Assembly: GCF_019455385.1 (NCBI RefSeq)
Contig: NZ_JACOFR010000031.1
Coordinates: 22,005-86,004, forward strand
DNA: 64,000 nt
Source of the DNA: Bradyrhizobium sp. BR 10289
Lineage (GTDB): Bacteria > Pseudomonadota > Alphaproteobacteria > Rhizobiales > Xanthobacteraceae
Reading direction: 5' to 3'
Of this stretch, positions 35,652 through 45,448 are shown in pieces. The notes under the pieces are model-generated. The model was not told where the DNA came from, made no database searches, and worked only from the letters and a program-made list of their open reading frames with translations. The translations under genes and the position numbers were made by a program. Within the stretch, counting starts at the first letter, position 1. The number at the start of each line of letters is the position of its first letter.

Positions 35652-37046
35652 ATGATGTCCGCAAACCGATCGGTTGCCTGCTTCCTTGCCGCGCTGCTTT
35701 CGACGAGCGTCCTGTCGGCCGGTGCCGTCCTCGCCCAGACCACGGTGACATCGGCCCCGCCGGCCAGCTTCACGCTTCCCAACGGTCTCCAGGTCGTGGT
35801 GATTCCGGATCACCGCACGCCCGTGGTCACCGAGATGATCTGGTACAAGGTCGGCTCGGCCGACGAGACCCCGGGCAAATCCGGGCTCGCGCACTTTCTC
35901 GAGCATCTGATGTTCAAGGGCACCTCGAAGCATCCGGTCGGCGAATTCTCCCAGACCGTGCTCCGCGTCGGCGGCAACGAGAACGCCTCGACCTCGGTCG
36001 ACTACACCAACTACTACCAGCGCGTGCCGAAAGAGCAGCTGCCGACCATGATGGAGTTCGAGGCCGATCGCATGACCGGCCTGATCCTCAAGGACGAGAA
36101 CGTGCTGCCCGAGCGTGACGTCGTGCTCGAAGAGTACAACATGCGCGTCGCCAACAATCCGGATGCGCGGCTCAACGAGCAGATCATGGCCGCGCTCTAT
36201 CTCAACCATCCCTACGGCCGGCCGGTGATCGGCTGGCATCAGGAGATCGAGAAGCTCGATCGCGAGGATGCGCTTGCTTTCTACCGCCGCTTCTACGCGC
36301 CGAACAACGCGATCCTGGTGATCGCCGGCGACGTCGAGGCCGCGGATGTCCGCCCGCTGGTCGAACGCAATTTCGGCGCGATCCCGGCGCAGCCCGCAAT
36401 TCCGGCACGCCGCATCCGTCCGCAGGAGCCGGAGCCGGCCGCACCACGCACCGTCACGCTGGCCGACCCACGCGTCGAGCAACCAAGCGTGCGCCGTTAT
36501 TACCTCGTCCCCTCGGCAACGACCGCCGCAGCGGGCGAGAGCGCAGCCCTCGACGTGCTGGCGCAGCTGATGGGCAGCGGCAGCAACTCCTATCTCTACC
36601 GCGCGCTCGTCGTCGACAAGCCGCTCGCAGTCTCCGCCAGCGCCAGCTATTCCAGCATCTCGCTCGACCCGACCCAGTTCGCGGTCTCGGCCTCGCCGAG
36701 GCCGGGCGTCAGCTTTGCCGAGGTCGAGCAGGTGATTGACGGCGTCATCGCCGACGTCGCGACGAACCCGATCCGCGCCGAGGATCTGGAGCGCGTGAAG
36801 ACCCAGCTCATCGCTGAAGCGATCTACGCCCAGGACAATCAGGCGGTGCTGGCGCGCTGGTATGGCGGCGCGCTGACCACGGGCCTGTCGATCGAGGACA
36901 TCCGAAGCTGGCCCGACCGCATTCGCGCGGTCACCGCCGAGCAGGTGCGCGCCGTCGCGCAGAAATGGCTCGAGAAGAAGCGCTCGGTGACGGGCTATCT
37001 GATCAAGGACATTAGTGCCGCCAAGCGCGAGGAGAAGCGTTCGTGA
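35652..37046 (+). CDS. M16 family metallopeptidase, catalytic subunit
   Basis: 464 residues. A signal peptide (FLAALLSTSVLSAGAVLAQ, cut near residue 29) sends it to the periplasm. The inverted zinc site HxxEH is HFLEH at residues 81-85, with a downstream Glu (LNEQIMAAL) as third ligand, and a second M16 domain follows near 240-440. Pitrilysin-type enzymes degrade peptides. The start codon of the next, inactive M16 paralogue lies inside its stop (GTGA), so the pair should make a heterodimer, as in mitochondrial processing peptidase. ATG 35652 is chosen over upstream ATG 35571 because it starts the signal peptide. Confidence 0.9.
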   Translation: MMSANRSVACFLAALLSTSVLSAGAVLAQTTVTSAPPASFTLPNGLQVVVIPDHRTPVVTEMIWYKVGSADETPGKSGLAHFLEHLMFKGTSKHPVGEFSQTVLRVGGNENASTSVDYTNYYQRVPKEQLPTMMEFEADRMTGLILKDENVLPERDVVLEEYNMRVANNPDARLNEQIMAALYLNHPYGRPVIGWHQEIEKLDREDALAFYRRFYAPNNAILVIAGDVEAADVRPLVERNFGAIPAQPAIPARRIRPQEPEPAAPRTVTLADPRVEQPSVRRYYLVPSATTAAAGESAALDVLAQLMGSGSNSYLYRALVVDKPLAVSASASYSSISLDPTQFAVSASPRPGVSFAEVEQVIDGVIADVATNPIRAEDLERVKTQLIAEAIYAQDNQAVLARWYGGALTTGLSIEDIRSWPDRIRAVTAEQVRAVAQKWLEKKRSVTGYLIKDISAAKREEKRS

Positions 37047-38410
37047 CCTATCCTTTCCTTCGACGCATTGCCTTCTCTCTCGCCACCGGCGCCGCATTTG
37101 CGCTCGCGACGGTTTCGCCGTCGCAGGCGGCGGCAAAGATCCAGCGCCTGGTCTCGCCCGGCGGCATCGAGGCCTGGTTCGTGCAGGACGCGACCGTGCC
37201 GCTGATCGCCATGGAATATTCCTTCGCCGGCGGCTCGTCGCAGGATCCCAAGGACAAGTCGGGCGTCGCGAACCTCGTCGGCGACCTCCTCGACGAAGGC
37301 TCCGGCGACATGGACTCCAAGACCTTCCATGAGCGGCTCGACCGCCGCGCCATCGAGCTCTCCTTCAGCGCCACCCGCGATACGTTCCGCGGCAGCCTGC
37401 GCATGTTGCGCGACAACAAGGACGAGGCTTTCGACCTGCTCAGGAGCGCGCTGACCTCGCCGCATTTCGACACGGCCGATGTCGAACGCATCCGCTCGCA
37501 AGTGATCTCGGGCCTGCGCCGCGAGACCACCAATCCGTCGTCGCTGGCGAGCCGCAAGTTCCTGGAGGTGGCCTTCGGCGATCATCCCTACGGCCGGCAG
37601 ACCAACGGCAACCTCGACACCGTGCCGACCATCACGATTGCCGACATGAAAGACTATGTCGGCCGCGTGCTCGCCAAGGACACGCTGAAGGTCGCGGTCG
37701 TCGGCGACGTCGATCCGGAGACACTTGGCAAGCTGCTCGACCACACCTTCGGCAGCCTGCCCGCCAAGGCCAATCTCGCTGCGGTCGCCGACGTCGAGGC
37801 CGCCAAGCCGCCGCAACGCGCCTTCGTGCCGCTCGACGTGCCGCAGACCGTCATCACCTTCGGTGGTCCCGGCGTGAAGCGCAGCGATCCGAACTTCATG
37901 GCGGCGTATGTGGTCAATCACATCCTCGGCGGCGGCGGGCTGTCCTCGCGGCTCTATCGCGAAGTGCGCGAGAAGCGCGGCCTCGCCTACTCCGTGTACG
38001 AATCACTGCTGTGGATGGAGCATTCGGCGATCTTCATCGGCAACACCGGCACGCGCGCCGACCGCGCCGGCGACACCATCGACGCCATCGACAAGGAAGT
38101 GCGCCGCATGGCCGACGAAGGCCCGACGCAGAAGGAGCTCGACGAGGCCAAGTCGTACCTGAAGGGCTCGCAGATGCTGGCGCTGGACACCTCCTCGAAA
38201 CTCGCGCAGGCGCTGCTGCAATATCAGCAGGACAAGCTGCCGATCGACTATATCGAGAAGCGCAACGCCATCGTCGATGCGGTCACAATCGACGACGCCA
38301 GGGCGGCTGCCCAGCGCCTCTGGGGCCAGGGGCTCCTGACCGTCGTGGTCGGCCGCGCCCCGCAGGCCGCCGCACAGCCGGCGGCGGCTCCCGCGACGAA
38401 GTCGAACTGA
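37043..38410 (+). CDS. M16 family peptidase-like protein lacking the zinc motif
   Basis: 455 residues with a signal peptide (RRIAFSLATGAAFALATVSPSQA). The M16 fold is recognisable from DKSGVANLVGDLLDEGSGDMD at the position of the zinc motif, HPYGRQTNGNLDTV, and the Gly-rich GGGGLSSRLYREVREKRGLAYSVYE near residue 295, which is the substrate-binding loop of the non-catalytic subunit in this family. HxxEH is absent, so it is probably the regulatory partner of the preceding gene. GTG 37043 overlaps that gene's stop by four bases. Confidence 0.9.
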   Translation: MTYPFLRRIAFSLATGAAFALATVSPSQAAAKIQRLVSPGGIEAWFVQDATVPLIAMEYSFAGGSSQDPKDKSGVANLVGDLLDEGSGDMDSKTFHERLDRRAIELSFSATRDTFRGSLRMLRDNKDEAFDLLRSALTSPHFDTADVERIRSQVISGLRRETTNPSSLASRKFLEVAFGDHPYGRQTNGNLDTVPTITIADMKDYVGRVLAKDTLKVAVVGDVDPETLGKLLDHTFGSLPAKANLAAVADVEAAKPPQRAFVPLDVPQTVITFGGPGVKRSDPNFMAAYVVNHILGGGGLSSRLYREVREKRGLAYSVYESLLWMEHSAIFIGNTGTRADRAGDTIDAIDKEVRRMADEGPTQKELDEAKSYLKGSQMLALDTSSKLAQALLQYQQDKLPIDYIEKRNAIVDAVTIDDARAAAQRLWGQGLLTVVVGRAPQAAAQPAAAPATKSN

Positions 38411-38608
38411 CCTGAGGCGACAGGGTCGCGCCGACGCCCGAATCATCGCGGCAACTCGCAACGCACGGTGTGCGGCGCCCCCCGCGCACGGCATAGTTGA
38501 CTCCCGAAATGCGGCTCAATATCGTTCCCGCGGGGGTTGGGGAGTGCTTGTGACGGGCTGATAGCTGTCGCGGGGAAGTTGTGTCCGGCTCCAGAAGCAG
38601 GAGCCGCC

Positions 38609-40777
38609 ATGGCCGTCGATAACGACGTTCTCTCCATCACCGGGACGCAACAAGTCGCACGCTGGAATACCGACGCGCCACTCGGCACCGCAGTGGTCGT
38701 CACCTTCAGCTTCAACTCCGCTCCCGCGTCCTACGACGGGACGGCGCGGCCGAGCTTCACTCCGTTTTCCGACGCCCAGAAGAACGATATTCGCCAGGCC
38801 TTGGACGTATGGGCGGCAGCCAGCGGGATTTCGTTCATCGAAGTCCCCGAGGCGGTGGGAGGGCAAATCCGCTTCAACATGTACGACATGAGCGGCGTGC
38901 TTGCCTCCAACGGGCAGCAGGCCGCCGGCTTCGGATATTATCCGCAGTATCAGAGCATCAATGCAGGCGGCACGACGCTTTACAGCCCGACCTACAACAA
39001 TCTCGGCGGCGACGTTTTCCTGAATTCCAATTTCTACGCCGGCAATGACGCCATGATGGCGCCAGGCCATGGCGGCTACTCGGTCACGCTTCATGAAATC
39101 GGGCACGCGCTCGGGTTCAAGCATCCGTTCGAAGGCACGCCGACGATCGATCCCGCGCATGACAATGCCAGCTATACGGTGATGTCATATAATCGTCCGG
39201 GCACGACGGTCTCGCTCGGGACGGTGGATGTCGCCGCGTCCCAATATTACTACGGCACGAGCGACATCAGCCACAGCTACAATGCTGCGACCCAGACCGT
39301 CAGTTTCGCGGGCACTGACGCAGGAGAGTGGATTCTTGGTACCGAACTGAACGACGTGATCTACGGCGGCGGTGGCGACGACCATCTGCGCGGCGAAGTC
39401 GGCAACGACATTCTGGCGGGAACCGCCGGCAACGACATACTGACCGGCGGCGCAGGCAACGACCTCTTCATCTTCAGTCCCGGCGACGGCTCCGACAGCA
39501 TCACCGATTTCGTCGCGGGCGCGCATAGCGTCGATCGGATCGACCTGACCACTTTCCACATGACACTCGCCCGTGCGCTGGGGCAATCCGTTCAGGTCGG
39601 CGCCGATACGGTGTTCAGCTTCGCAAACGGCGACACCTTGACGCTTCAGAATGTCACCAAGGTCAATCTGAACGTCGATGATTTCGCCGGCGTGCCGAAT
39701 ACGGCGGTGAACGATTTCAATGGCGACGCCCGCGGCGACATGCTGCTGATCAACAACGCCGCCCACACCGTTTATCAGTGGCAGATGAACGGCACTCAGC
39801 TGTCGGCCAATCTGCTGGTCGGCACCATCAACGGCGCTGCCGGCTGGAATTACATCGGCAACGCAGACTTCAACGGCGACGGCAGGGCCGACATGCTGTT
39901 CATCAATTCATCGACGCATGGCGTCGCCGAATGGCAGATGGACGGCAACACCATCCTGGCGAGCCCGCAGATCGGGACCTACAACGCCGCGGCCGGCTGG
40001 AGCTTCACCGGCACGGGGGATTTCAACGGCGACGGCAAGTCCGACCTGCTGTTTCAGAACGCCACGACCAACGGCGTTGCGATGTGGCAGATGAACGGTA
40101 CCCAGGTCACCGACAGTGGACAGATCGGCACGGTCAACGCCGCCGCCGGCTGGCACTTTACCTCGACAGGCGATTTCAATGGCGACGGCAAGTCCGATCT
40201 GCTGTTCCTGAACGCCGCAAGCCACGGCGTCGCGATCTGGCAGATGAACGGCGCCCAGATCACCGACAGTGGGCAGATCGGCGCCGTCAACGCCGCTGCC
40301 GGCTGGCACTTCGCCACGACGGGCGATTTCAACGGCGACGGCAAGACCGATCTCCTGTTCCTCAACGACACCACCCACGGTGTCGCGATGTGGCAGATGA
40401 ACGGCACGCAGGTCATCGACAGTGGGCAGATCGGCGTCATCAACGCGGCCACCGGCTGGCACTTCCAGGATACTGGCGACTTCAACGGCGACGGGAAGAC
40501 CGACCTGCTCTTCCTCAACGATACCACCCACGGTGTCGCGCTCTGGCAGATGAACGGCAGCCAGGTCACCGACGGTGGGCAGATCGGCACCATCAACGCC
40601 GCCGCCGGCTGGCACTTCGACGGCGTGCGCGACCTCAGCGGCGACGGGAAATCCGACCTCGTGTTCGAGAACAGCAACACCCACGGAGTCGCATCATGGG
40701 TGATGAACGGCACCCAGGTGACGGCGAACGCGCAGTTCGTGACGTATGACGCTGCGAACTGGCATTTGTATGTGTGA
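38609..40777 (+). CDS. RTX metzincin (serralysin-like) protease with seven C-terminal repeats
   Basis: 722 residues, no N-terminal signal. The M10-type catalytic domain has HEIGHALGFKH at 162-172 (HExxHxxGxxH) and the Met-turn VMSYN near residue 192. RTX calcium repeats follow near 245-290 (GGGGDDHLRGEVGNDIL, GGAGNDLFIF). From residue 369 to the end are seven copies of a 51-residue unit built around DFNGDGKxDLLF, ...GVAxWQMNGTQ, ...INAAAGWHF. Such proteins leave by type I secretion and fold on calcium outside the cell. No ABC exporter gene is in the window. ATG 38609 has AGGAGCCGCC before it. Confidence 0.88.
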   Translation: MAVDNDVLSITGTQQVARWNTDAPLGTAVVVTFSFNSAPASYDGTARPSFTPFSDAQKNDIRQALDVWAAASGISFIEVPEAVGGQIRFNMYDMSGVLASNGQQAAGFGYYPQYQSINAGGTTLYSPTYNNLGGDVFLNSNFYAGNDAMMAPGHGGYSVTLHEIGHALGFKHPFEGTPTIDPAHDNASYTVMSYNRPGTTVSLGTVDVAASQYYYGTSDISHSYNAATQTVSFAGTDAGEWILGTELNDVIYGGGGDDHLRGEVGNDILAGTAGNDILTGGAGNDLFIFSPGDGSDSITDFVAGAHSVDRIDLTTFHMTLARALGQSVQVGADTVFSFANGDTLTLQNVTKVNLNVDDFAGVPNTAVNDFNGDARGDMLLINNAAHTVYQWQMNGTQLSANLLVGTINGAAGWNYIGNADFNGDGRADMLFINSSTHGVAEWQMDGNTILASPQIGTYNAAAGWSFTGTGDFNGDGKSDLLFQNATTNGVAMWQMNGTQVTDSGQIGTVNAAAGWHFTSTGDFNGDGKSDLLFLNAASHGVAIWQMNGAQITDSGQIGAVNAAAGWHFATTGDFNGDGKTDLLFLNDTTHGVAMWQMNGTQVIDSGQIGVINAATGWHFQDTGDFNGDGKTDLLFLNDTTHGVALWQMNGSQVTDGGQIGTINAAAGWHFDGVRDLSGDGKSDLVFENSNTHGVASWVMNGTQVTANAQFVTYDAANWHLYV
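39713..40774 (+). repeat. Seven tandem 153-bp coding repeats
   Basis: Repeat starts (GAT/GAC of DFNGD or DLSGD) are spaced exactly 153 bases: 39713, 39866, 40019, 40172, 40325, 40478 and 40631; the last is cut by the stop codon. Each 51-residue copy has a DxNxDGxxD calcium-type loop. The central copies differ at few positions, the outer ones more. Related copies form the end of the gene at 41149-44567. Confidence 0.9.
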
Positions 40778-41148
40778 GGGCGGTGACGGAGCTGTCGGGC
40801 TCTTCATCGGGTCGGCCGTCAACGCCGGCAGCGTCAAACGACGAGTTTGTGTTCAAACGCCTTCCGCCGCCGTCATATTGCGCGACGCGCCACATTCCTC
40901 TTGACGACGATCCGGCTTTCAAGGTTGTATCAAAGAAAATTGCTCTCTTAACGATATTTCAGTGAAGCGTTTCGGGGCTGGCTGATTGAGACGTGAAGCG
41001 GTCGGGTATTTGTCGGCCGTCCAAGATCGGCTTTTTCCAAAACCGCTAGAGGGTTCGCCGCCAATGGCGATCCATGACATGCAGCCGTTCTGCGCGGCCG
41101 CTTCTGCGCGGCCGCGCCATTCTATTGGTTTAGCGTGGGACAGCGCAC
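40778..41148. other. Intergenic region between the two RTX genes
   Basis: About 370 bases. It ends with an AT-rich part around 40930-40965 (aaagaaaattgctctcttaacg), which may hold a promoter, and contains a tandem ttctgcgcggccgc duplication at about 41090-41116. The open frame that continues upstream of 41149 in the frame of the second RTX gene is Arg/Pro-rich and does not look like protein. No RNA gene seen. Confidence 0.45.
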
Positions 41149-44100
41149 ATGACGCATACGATAACCTTCAGCGAGCAGCCACTCGGGACAAAGAACCCGA
41201 TCTTCGTATTCCCCAACGAGACGGTCCACACGACCGGAGTCATCGTGGTGGACGGCGCCCAACCAGCCAGCCCGGTGATCGCCGCGAACTCATCTTATCA
41301 GGACCCGTCTTCGTCTACTTCGACCATCCGGTCTCCGACGTTAGCGTCAACGTCGGATATTTCGACAACCTGTCAAGCACACGCATCGAATTTCGAGATG
41401 TGCTCGGAAACGTACTGCAAAGCGTCCACAACACGACGCTCGGCGTACAGACCTTTTCGTTCTCGAGCGCGGCCGGAATTGCATCGGTTGCAGCGATCGA
41501 CGAGAAATTCGACGCTCAGGGTTTCTCGCTGGATACGGTCGTGTTCGGCGACCCCGTGGATTCGCCGGCTCCTCCCGTCGTGACCGCGGCATCCGGCGTC
41601 ATCGCAGCCATAGACCGAAGCCTCGGTACGGTCGGGTCATCCTCGATCGCAATCGGCGATACGATCGGCGCTGGCGATCCGGTCGACTACCTGTCCTTCA
41701 ACGCACCATCCGCAGGAACGGCTACCGTTACCAGCTACCTCGACGACAACCCCAGCAAGAAAGCGGTCTACACGATCAACGTGCAGCAAGGCCTAAACAC
41801 CTTTCAGATTGTGCCGGGTCAATCGTACGCCTCGACCAAACCCTACCATCTCACAATCGACCTTAACCTTGCGCAGAGTGCTAGCGACAAAGCTGTTGAT
41901 CACTGGATTAGCGATTCATTCGCCAAGGCGGTTGGTACCACGCTGGACCTGCATGAGTTCGGCGCAGATTTGCTAAAGACGATCGAGGAGAACGTCAACG
42001 GGGCAGACGACGCGGTCAAGTTCCTTGGCAAGCTCAAGGCAGCTTATGGATATTTGGGTCTCGCATTGGACATGACCGCGAGATACGACGCCGTCCGACA
42101 TGCTGCTGATGCAAAAAAGGAGTTGTTCATCCAGACCCTCGACTTCTTCGTCGGCTGGGACGCTGCCGGCGTCGTGGGGGGAGGAGTGACACTCGTAGGA
42201 ACTCCACTGGCCGGGCTCGTTGCGGGGACGCTGACAAAGGTTGTCTATACCTTTGCCTTGAGCGACTGGGTCAAGGGGCGGCTCGGCGAGATGTATGATC
42301 AGCAAATCGCGCACCACGAACAGCCGGTCGCATTCGCATCGGTCCCCGCTGCGGCCACCCCCATCGATATCTCAGCCATCACATTCGACGCCGATTATTA
42401 TCTCAACTCACATCCGGACGCGCTCGCTGCAGTCCGTTCGGGTGCGGCCGCTAGCGCATATGCTCACTATTTAGCGGTTGGAGCTGACCTTGGGTACAAG
42501 CCCAATGCCACGTCGAATCCGATCCCACCGAACCAGATCGTTGGGCATCAGCCTGGTGCGAATGCGGCCCAAGGTTACAACGACACCGTCTTCACAGCGA
42601 CGGCTGGTACCCTGGCGGGCGATGGGCTCTCCGGCGCAGAAGCGGCCTTTGCAAACTACTTAAATGGGCAACGAACTGACGGAACCGAGTTTGGGCTCGA
42701 CAGCACGCTGTCGACCCTCGCGAACCGAGTTGCGCGTGACTGGGTTATTAACAACCCGAAGCACCCATCCTCGGCCTTCGATCCGACAGCGCTCGGCAAA
42801 TGGGCCTCGGTCCTCTCCAACGGCAAGTCGCTGGCCGCTACATTCGGCACACTGGCCGGGCTTACCGCGGGCTTGAACCTATCCGGCGTGCAGATGCTGG
42901 CCGCCTATACGTCGCAGACCGACGCCGTCAAAGTCTATCAGACCTTCTTGTCTGATCCTCTGAGTGCTTCCGCGCTCCTCGGCATTGGACAGCACAGCAT
43001 CGGGATTGGCGAGTACAGAGGCGTTTGGGTCATTCTGCTCAACAGCGCCAACGCAGCCCAAGCCCCGGTTCAGGACAGCAACCCCATCAATGTACCGCTG
43101 TTCGGAGGCGACGACCGCGACATTCTCTATGCCGGAGCCGGCGCAGGCAGCCTCTCGGGGTTTGGCGGTGCGGACGACTTGGTCGGCGGCCCGTCGAACG
43201 ACATCCTCAACGGCGGCACGGGTAACGATGTGCTGAGTGGAGGACCAGGGAGCGATCGCTTTGTTTTCGCCGCCGGCGATGGAAACGACCTCATCACGGA
43301 TTTCGTTGCCGGGGTCCACACCGATGACAAGATCGATCTCACCTCGTTCCACTTCTCGCTCGCAGCGCTTCTCAACCGCGCAACGCAGGCCGGAAACGAT
43401 ACGGTTATCGATCTCGGAGGCGGTGATACCATCACGCTTCAGAATGTGAACAAGGGCAATCTGAATGCGGACGACTTTGTCGGCGTGGTCAACAAGACGC
43501 CAAGCGATTTCGGCGGAGACGCCAAGTCCGACCTGCTCTTCACGAATCCCGTCACCAACGGCGTGGCCGAATGGCAAATGAACGGCACGCAGATCGTCGC
43601 GAACCCCCAATTCACGACCATTCCAACGAGCTGGCATTATGCGGCAAGAGGCGATTTCAACGCTGACGGCAAGATCGATCTGCTGCTCCTCAATGACACC
43701 ACCCACGGCGTCACAATTATACAGATGGACGGCACCCAAGTCAGCGCCAATACGCAAGTCGGCACGATCAATGCCGCCGCCGGATGGCACTTCCAGGGCA
43801 CCGCGGATTTCAACGGCGACGGCAAGACGGATCTGCTGTTCCTCAACGACACCACCCACGGTGTGGCGATGTGGCAGATGAATGGCACACAGATCATCAC
43901 CAGCCCGCAGATCGGCACCATCAACGCGGCCGCCGGATGGCACTTTCAGACCATGGGCGATTTCAACGGCGATGGCATGAGCGATCTGCTCTTCCTCAAT
44001 GACACCACCCACGGTGTCGCCATCTGGCAGATGAACGGCACCCAGATTGTGGCAAGTCCGCAGGTCGGCTCGATCAACGCCGCTGCCGGATGGCATTTTC

Positions 44101-44567
44101 AGGATACAGGCGACTTCAACGGCGACGGCAAGACCGACCTGCTCTTCCTCAATGACATCACCCACGGCGTCGCCATCTGGCAGATGAACGGCACCCAGAT
44201 TGCGGCAAGTCCGCAGGTCGGCTCGATCAACGCCGCTGCCGGATGGCATTTTCAGAATACAGGCGACTTCAACGGCGACGGCAAGACCGACCTGCTCTTC
44301 CTCAATGACACCACCCACGGCGTCGCCATCTGGCAGATGAACGGCACCCAGATTGCGGCAAGTCCCCAGATCGGCAGCATCAACGCAGTCGGCGGCTGGC
44401 GATACGATGCGACCGGCGACTACAACGGAGATAGCAAGACCGACCTACTGTTCGAGAACACGACGACCCACGCGCTCGCCGTGTGGCTGCTGGACGGCCA
44501 AAATATCCTGGCCAGCCCCCAGATCGGCACCATCAATGCCGCAGGCGGCTGGCACCTGGCTGTTTAA
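41149..44567 (+). CDS. Large RTX protein with CAP-like region and seven repeats; apparent N-terminal frameshift
   Basis: The protein-like N-terminus MTHTITFSEQPLGTKNPIF runs in one frame from ATG 41149 to about 41301; from there the protein-like sequence continues (GPVFVYFDHPVSDVSVNVGY) in another frame, open to 44567. One extra G at 41302 would join them, giving about 1140 residues. Order after that: beta-rich domain, helical segment, FDADYYLNSHPDAL...AHYLAVGADLGYKPN motif near 42390-42500, a SCP/CAP-like region (AEAAFANYLNGQRTDGTE ... LGIGQHSIGIGEYRGVWVILL), RTX nonapeptides GGTGNDVLSGGPGSDRFVF near 43200, and seven repeats. Probably exported by type I secretion; either disrupted or a sequencing error. 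Confidence 0.72.
43506..44564 (+). repeat. Seven tandem ~153-bp coding repeats
   Basis: Repeat starts are at 43506, 43653, 43806, 43959, 44112, 44265 and 44418; the first is 147 bases, the others 153. Copies beginning 43959, 44112 and 44265 are almost identical in DNA. They match the repeats of the upstream RTX protease in length, sequence and number. Confidence 0.9.
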
Positions 44568-44662
44568 GGGCCGGCCAACGCCAGCAGGGCACAGGCAAAC
44601 TGCGGAGCTATCAGCTAGATTGGCGCCCGCCTGATTCCCTGTTCCACGACGCTGGTGCCATC

Positions 44663-45079
44663 ATGCTGCGGATATCCCGCGATCTCGTCATCGACGAGGA
44701 CGACATCGAGATCGTTTTTGTCCGCGCTTCCGGCCCGGGCGGGCAGAACGTCAACAAGGTCTCGACCTCGGCCCAGCTGCGGTTCGATACGCGCAGGCTG
44801 ACCATTCCGGAGGATGCGTCGATCCGGCTCGCCCGCATCGCCGGCCAGCGCATGACCAAGGACGGCGTGATCGTGATCCACGCCCAGCGCTTCCGCACCC
44901 AGGAGCGCAACCGCCAGGACGCCATCGACCGGCTCGTCGAGATCCTGCGCGAAGCGATGATCCGGCCGACGCCACGCCGCGCGACGCGCCCCACCTACGC
45001 CTCCAAGCAACGCCGGCTCGACGGCAAGAAGCGCCGCGGCGACGTCAAGGCCGGACGCGGCGGCCGCTTCGACGACTAA
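44663..45079 (+). CDS. arfB: Alternative ribosome-rescue factor ArfB (YaeJ)
   Basis: 138 residues. The release-factor catalytic GGQ is at residues 26-28 (RASGPGGQNVNKVST), and the basic C-terminal tail (TYASKQRRLDGKKRRGDVKAGRGGRF) would enter the empty mRNA channel of stalled ribosomes. There is no codon-recognition domain, which separates it from RF1/RF2. It hydrolyses peptidyl-tRNA on non-stop ribosomes. I chose ATG 44663; upstream in-frame sequence is not conserved-looking. Confidence 0.93.
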   Translation: MLRISRDLVIDEDDIEIVFVRASGPGGQNVNKVSTSAQLRFDTRRLTIPEDASIRLARIAGQRMTKDGVIVIHAQRFRTQERNRQDAIDRLVEILREAMIRPTPRRATRPTYASKQRRLDGKKRRGDVKAGRGGRFDD

Positions 45080-45095
45080 TTGACGCGGCAAAGAA

Positions 45096-45121
45096 ACTCC
45101 GGCCGCGGAGGCGACCGGAGT
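45096..45121. terminator. Hairpin between convergent genes, likely terminator
   Basis: ACTCCGG and CCGGAGT form a 7-bp stem with a GC-rich loop, 17 bases after arfB and 22 bases before the stop of the convergent gene. T-runs are weak on both strands (tcttgcc; tttctttgcc on the minus side), so efficiency is uncertain; the minus-strand side is slightly better. Confidence 0.5.
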
Positions 45122-45142
45122 CTTGCCGTGTTGACCTGCGGG

Positions 45143-45448
45143 CTAGTATCGCTTGCCCGCGGCACCGCCCGTCGCGGTATCGTCGGCCGTTCCCTTGTGC
45201 GTGGCGCTGCCCGTGGTGCCGACCGTGCCTCGGGTGCCCTTGGTCGACTTCATGCCCGTCGTCTCGCCGGTCGCGCCGGGCTGGGCATTCATCTCCTCAT
45301 CGCCGCTGCCCATCGTGCTGCCCTGCATGGGTTTGCTTTGCACGGTGCCGCCAGGCTTGGCGCCAGACGACGTCCCTTGCGCGAGAACGGGTGTCACAAT
45401 GAGAGCCGAGAGAGCGCATGCGATTGCAGAGGTCTTCACCAACTTCAT
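45143..45448 (-). CDS. Small secreted Gly/Thr/Lys-rich protein
   Basis: 101 residues: signal peptide MKLVKTSAIACALSALIVTP with cleavage near LAQ24, then a low-complexity chain rich in Gly, Thr, Ser, Lys and Met without Cys, ending GGAAGKRY. It should be periplasmic or secreted and unstructured. No known function. ATG 45448 has an AGGAGAATTG ribosome site. Similar Gly/Thr-rich small proteins are common in Bradyrhizobium, as I recall. Confidence 0.65.
   Translation of the reverse strand: MKLVKTSAIACALSALIVTPVLAQGTSSGAKPGGTVQSKPMQGSTMGSGDEEMNAQPGATGETTGMKSTKGTRGTVGTTGSATHKGTADDTATGGAAGKRY

Noticed and set aside
40986..41148. N-terminal extension of the second RTX gene in its main frame
   Set aside because: The sequence from 40986 to about 41290 in that frame is Arg/Pro/His-rich without structure, while the alternative frame from ATG 41149 looks like real protein; a frameshift explains both.
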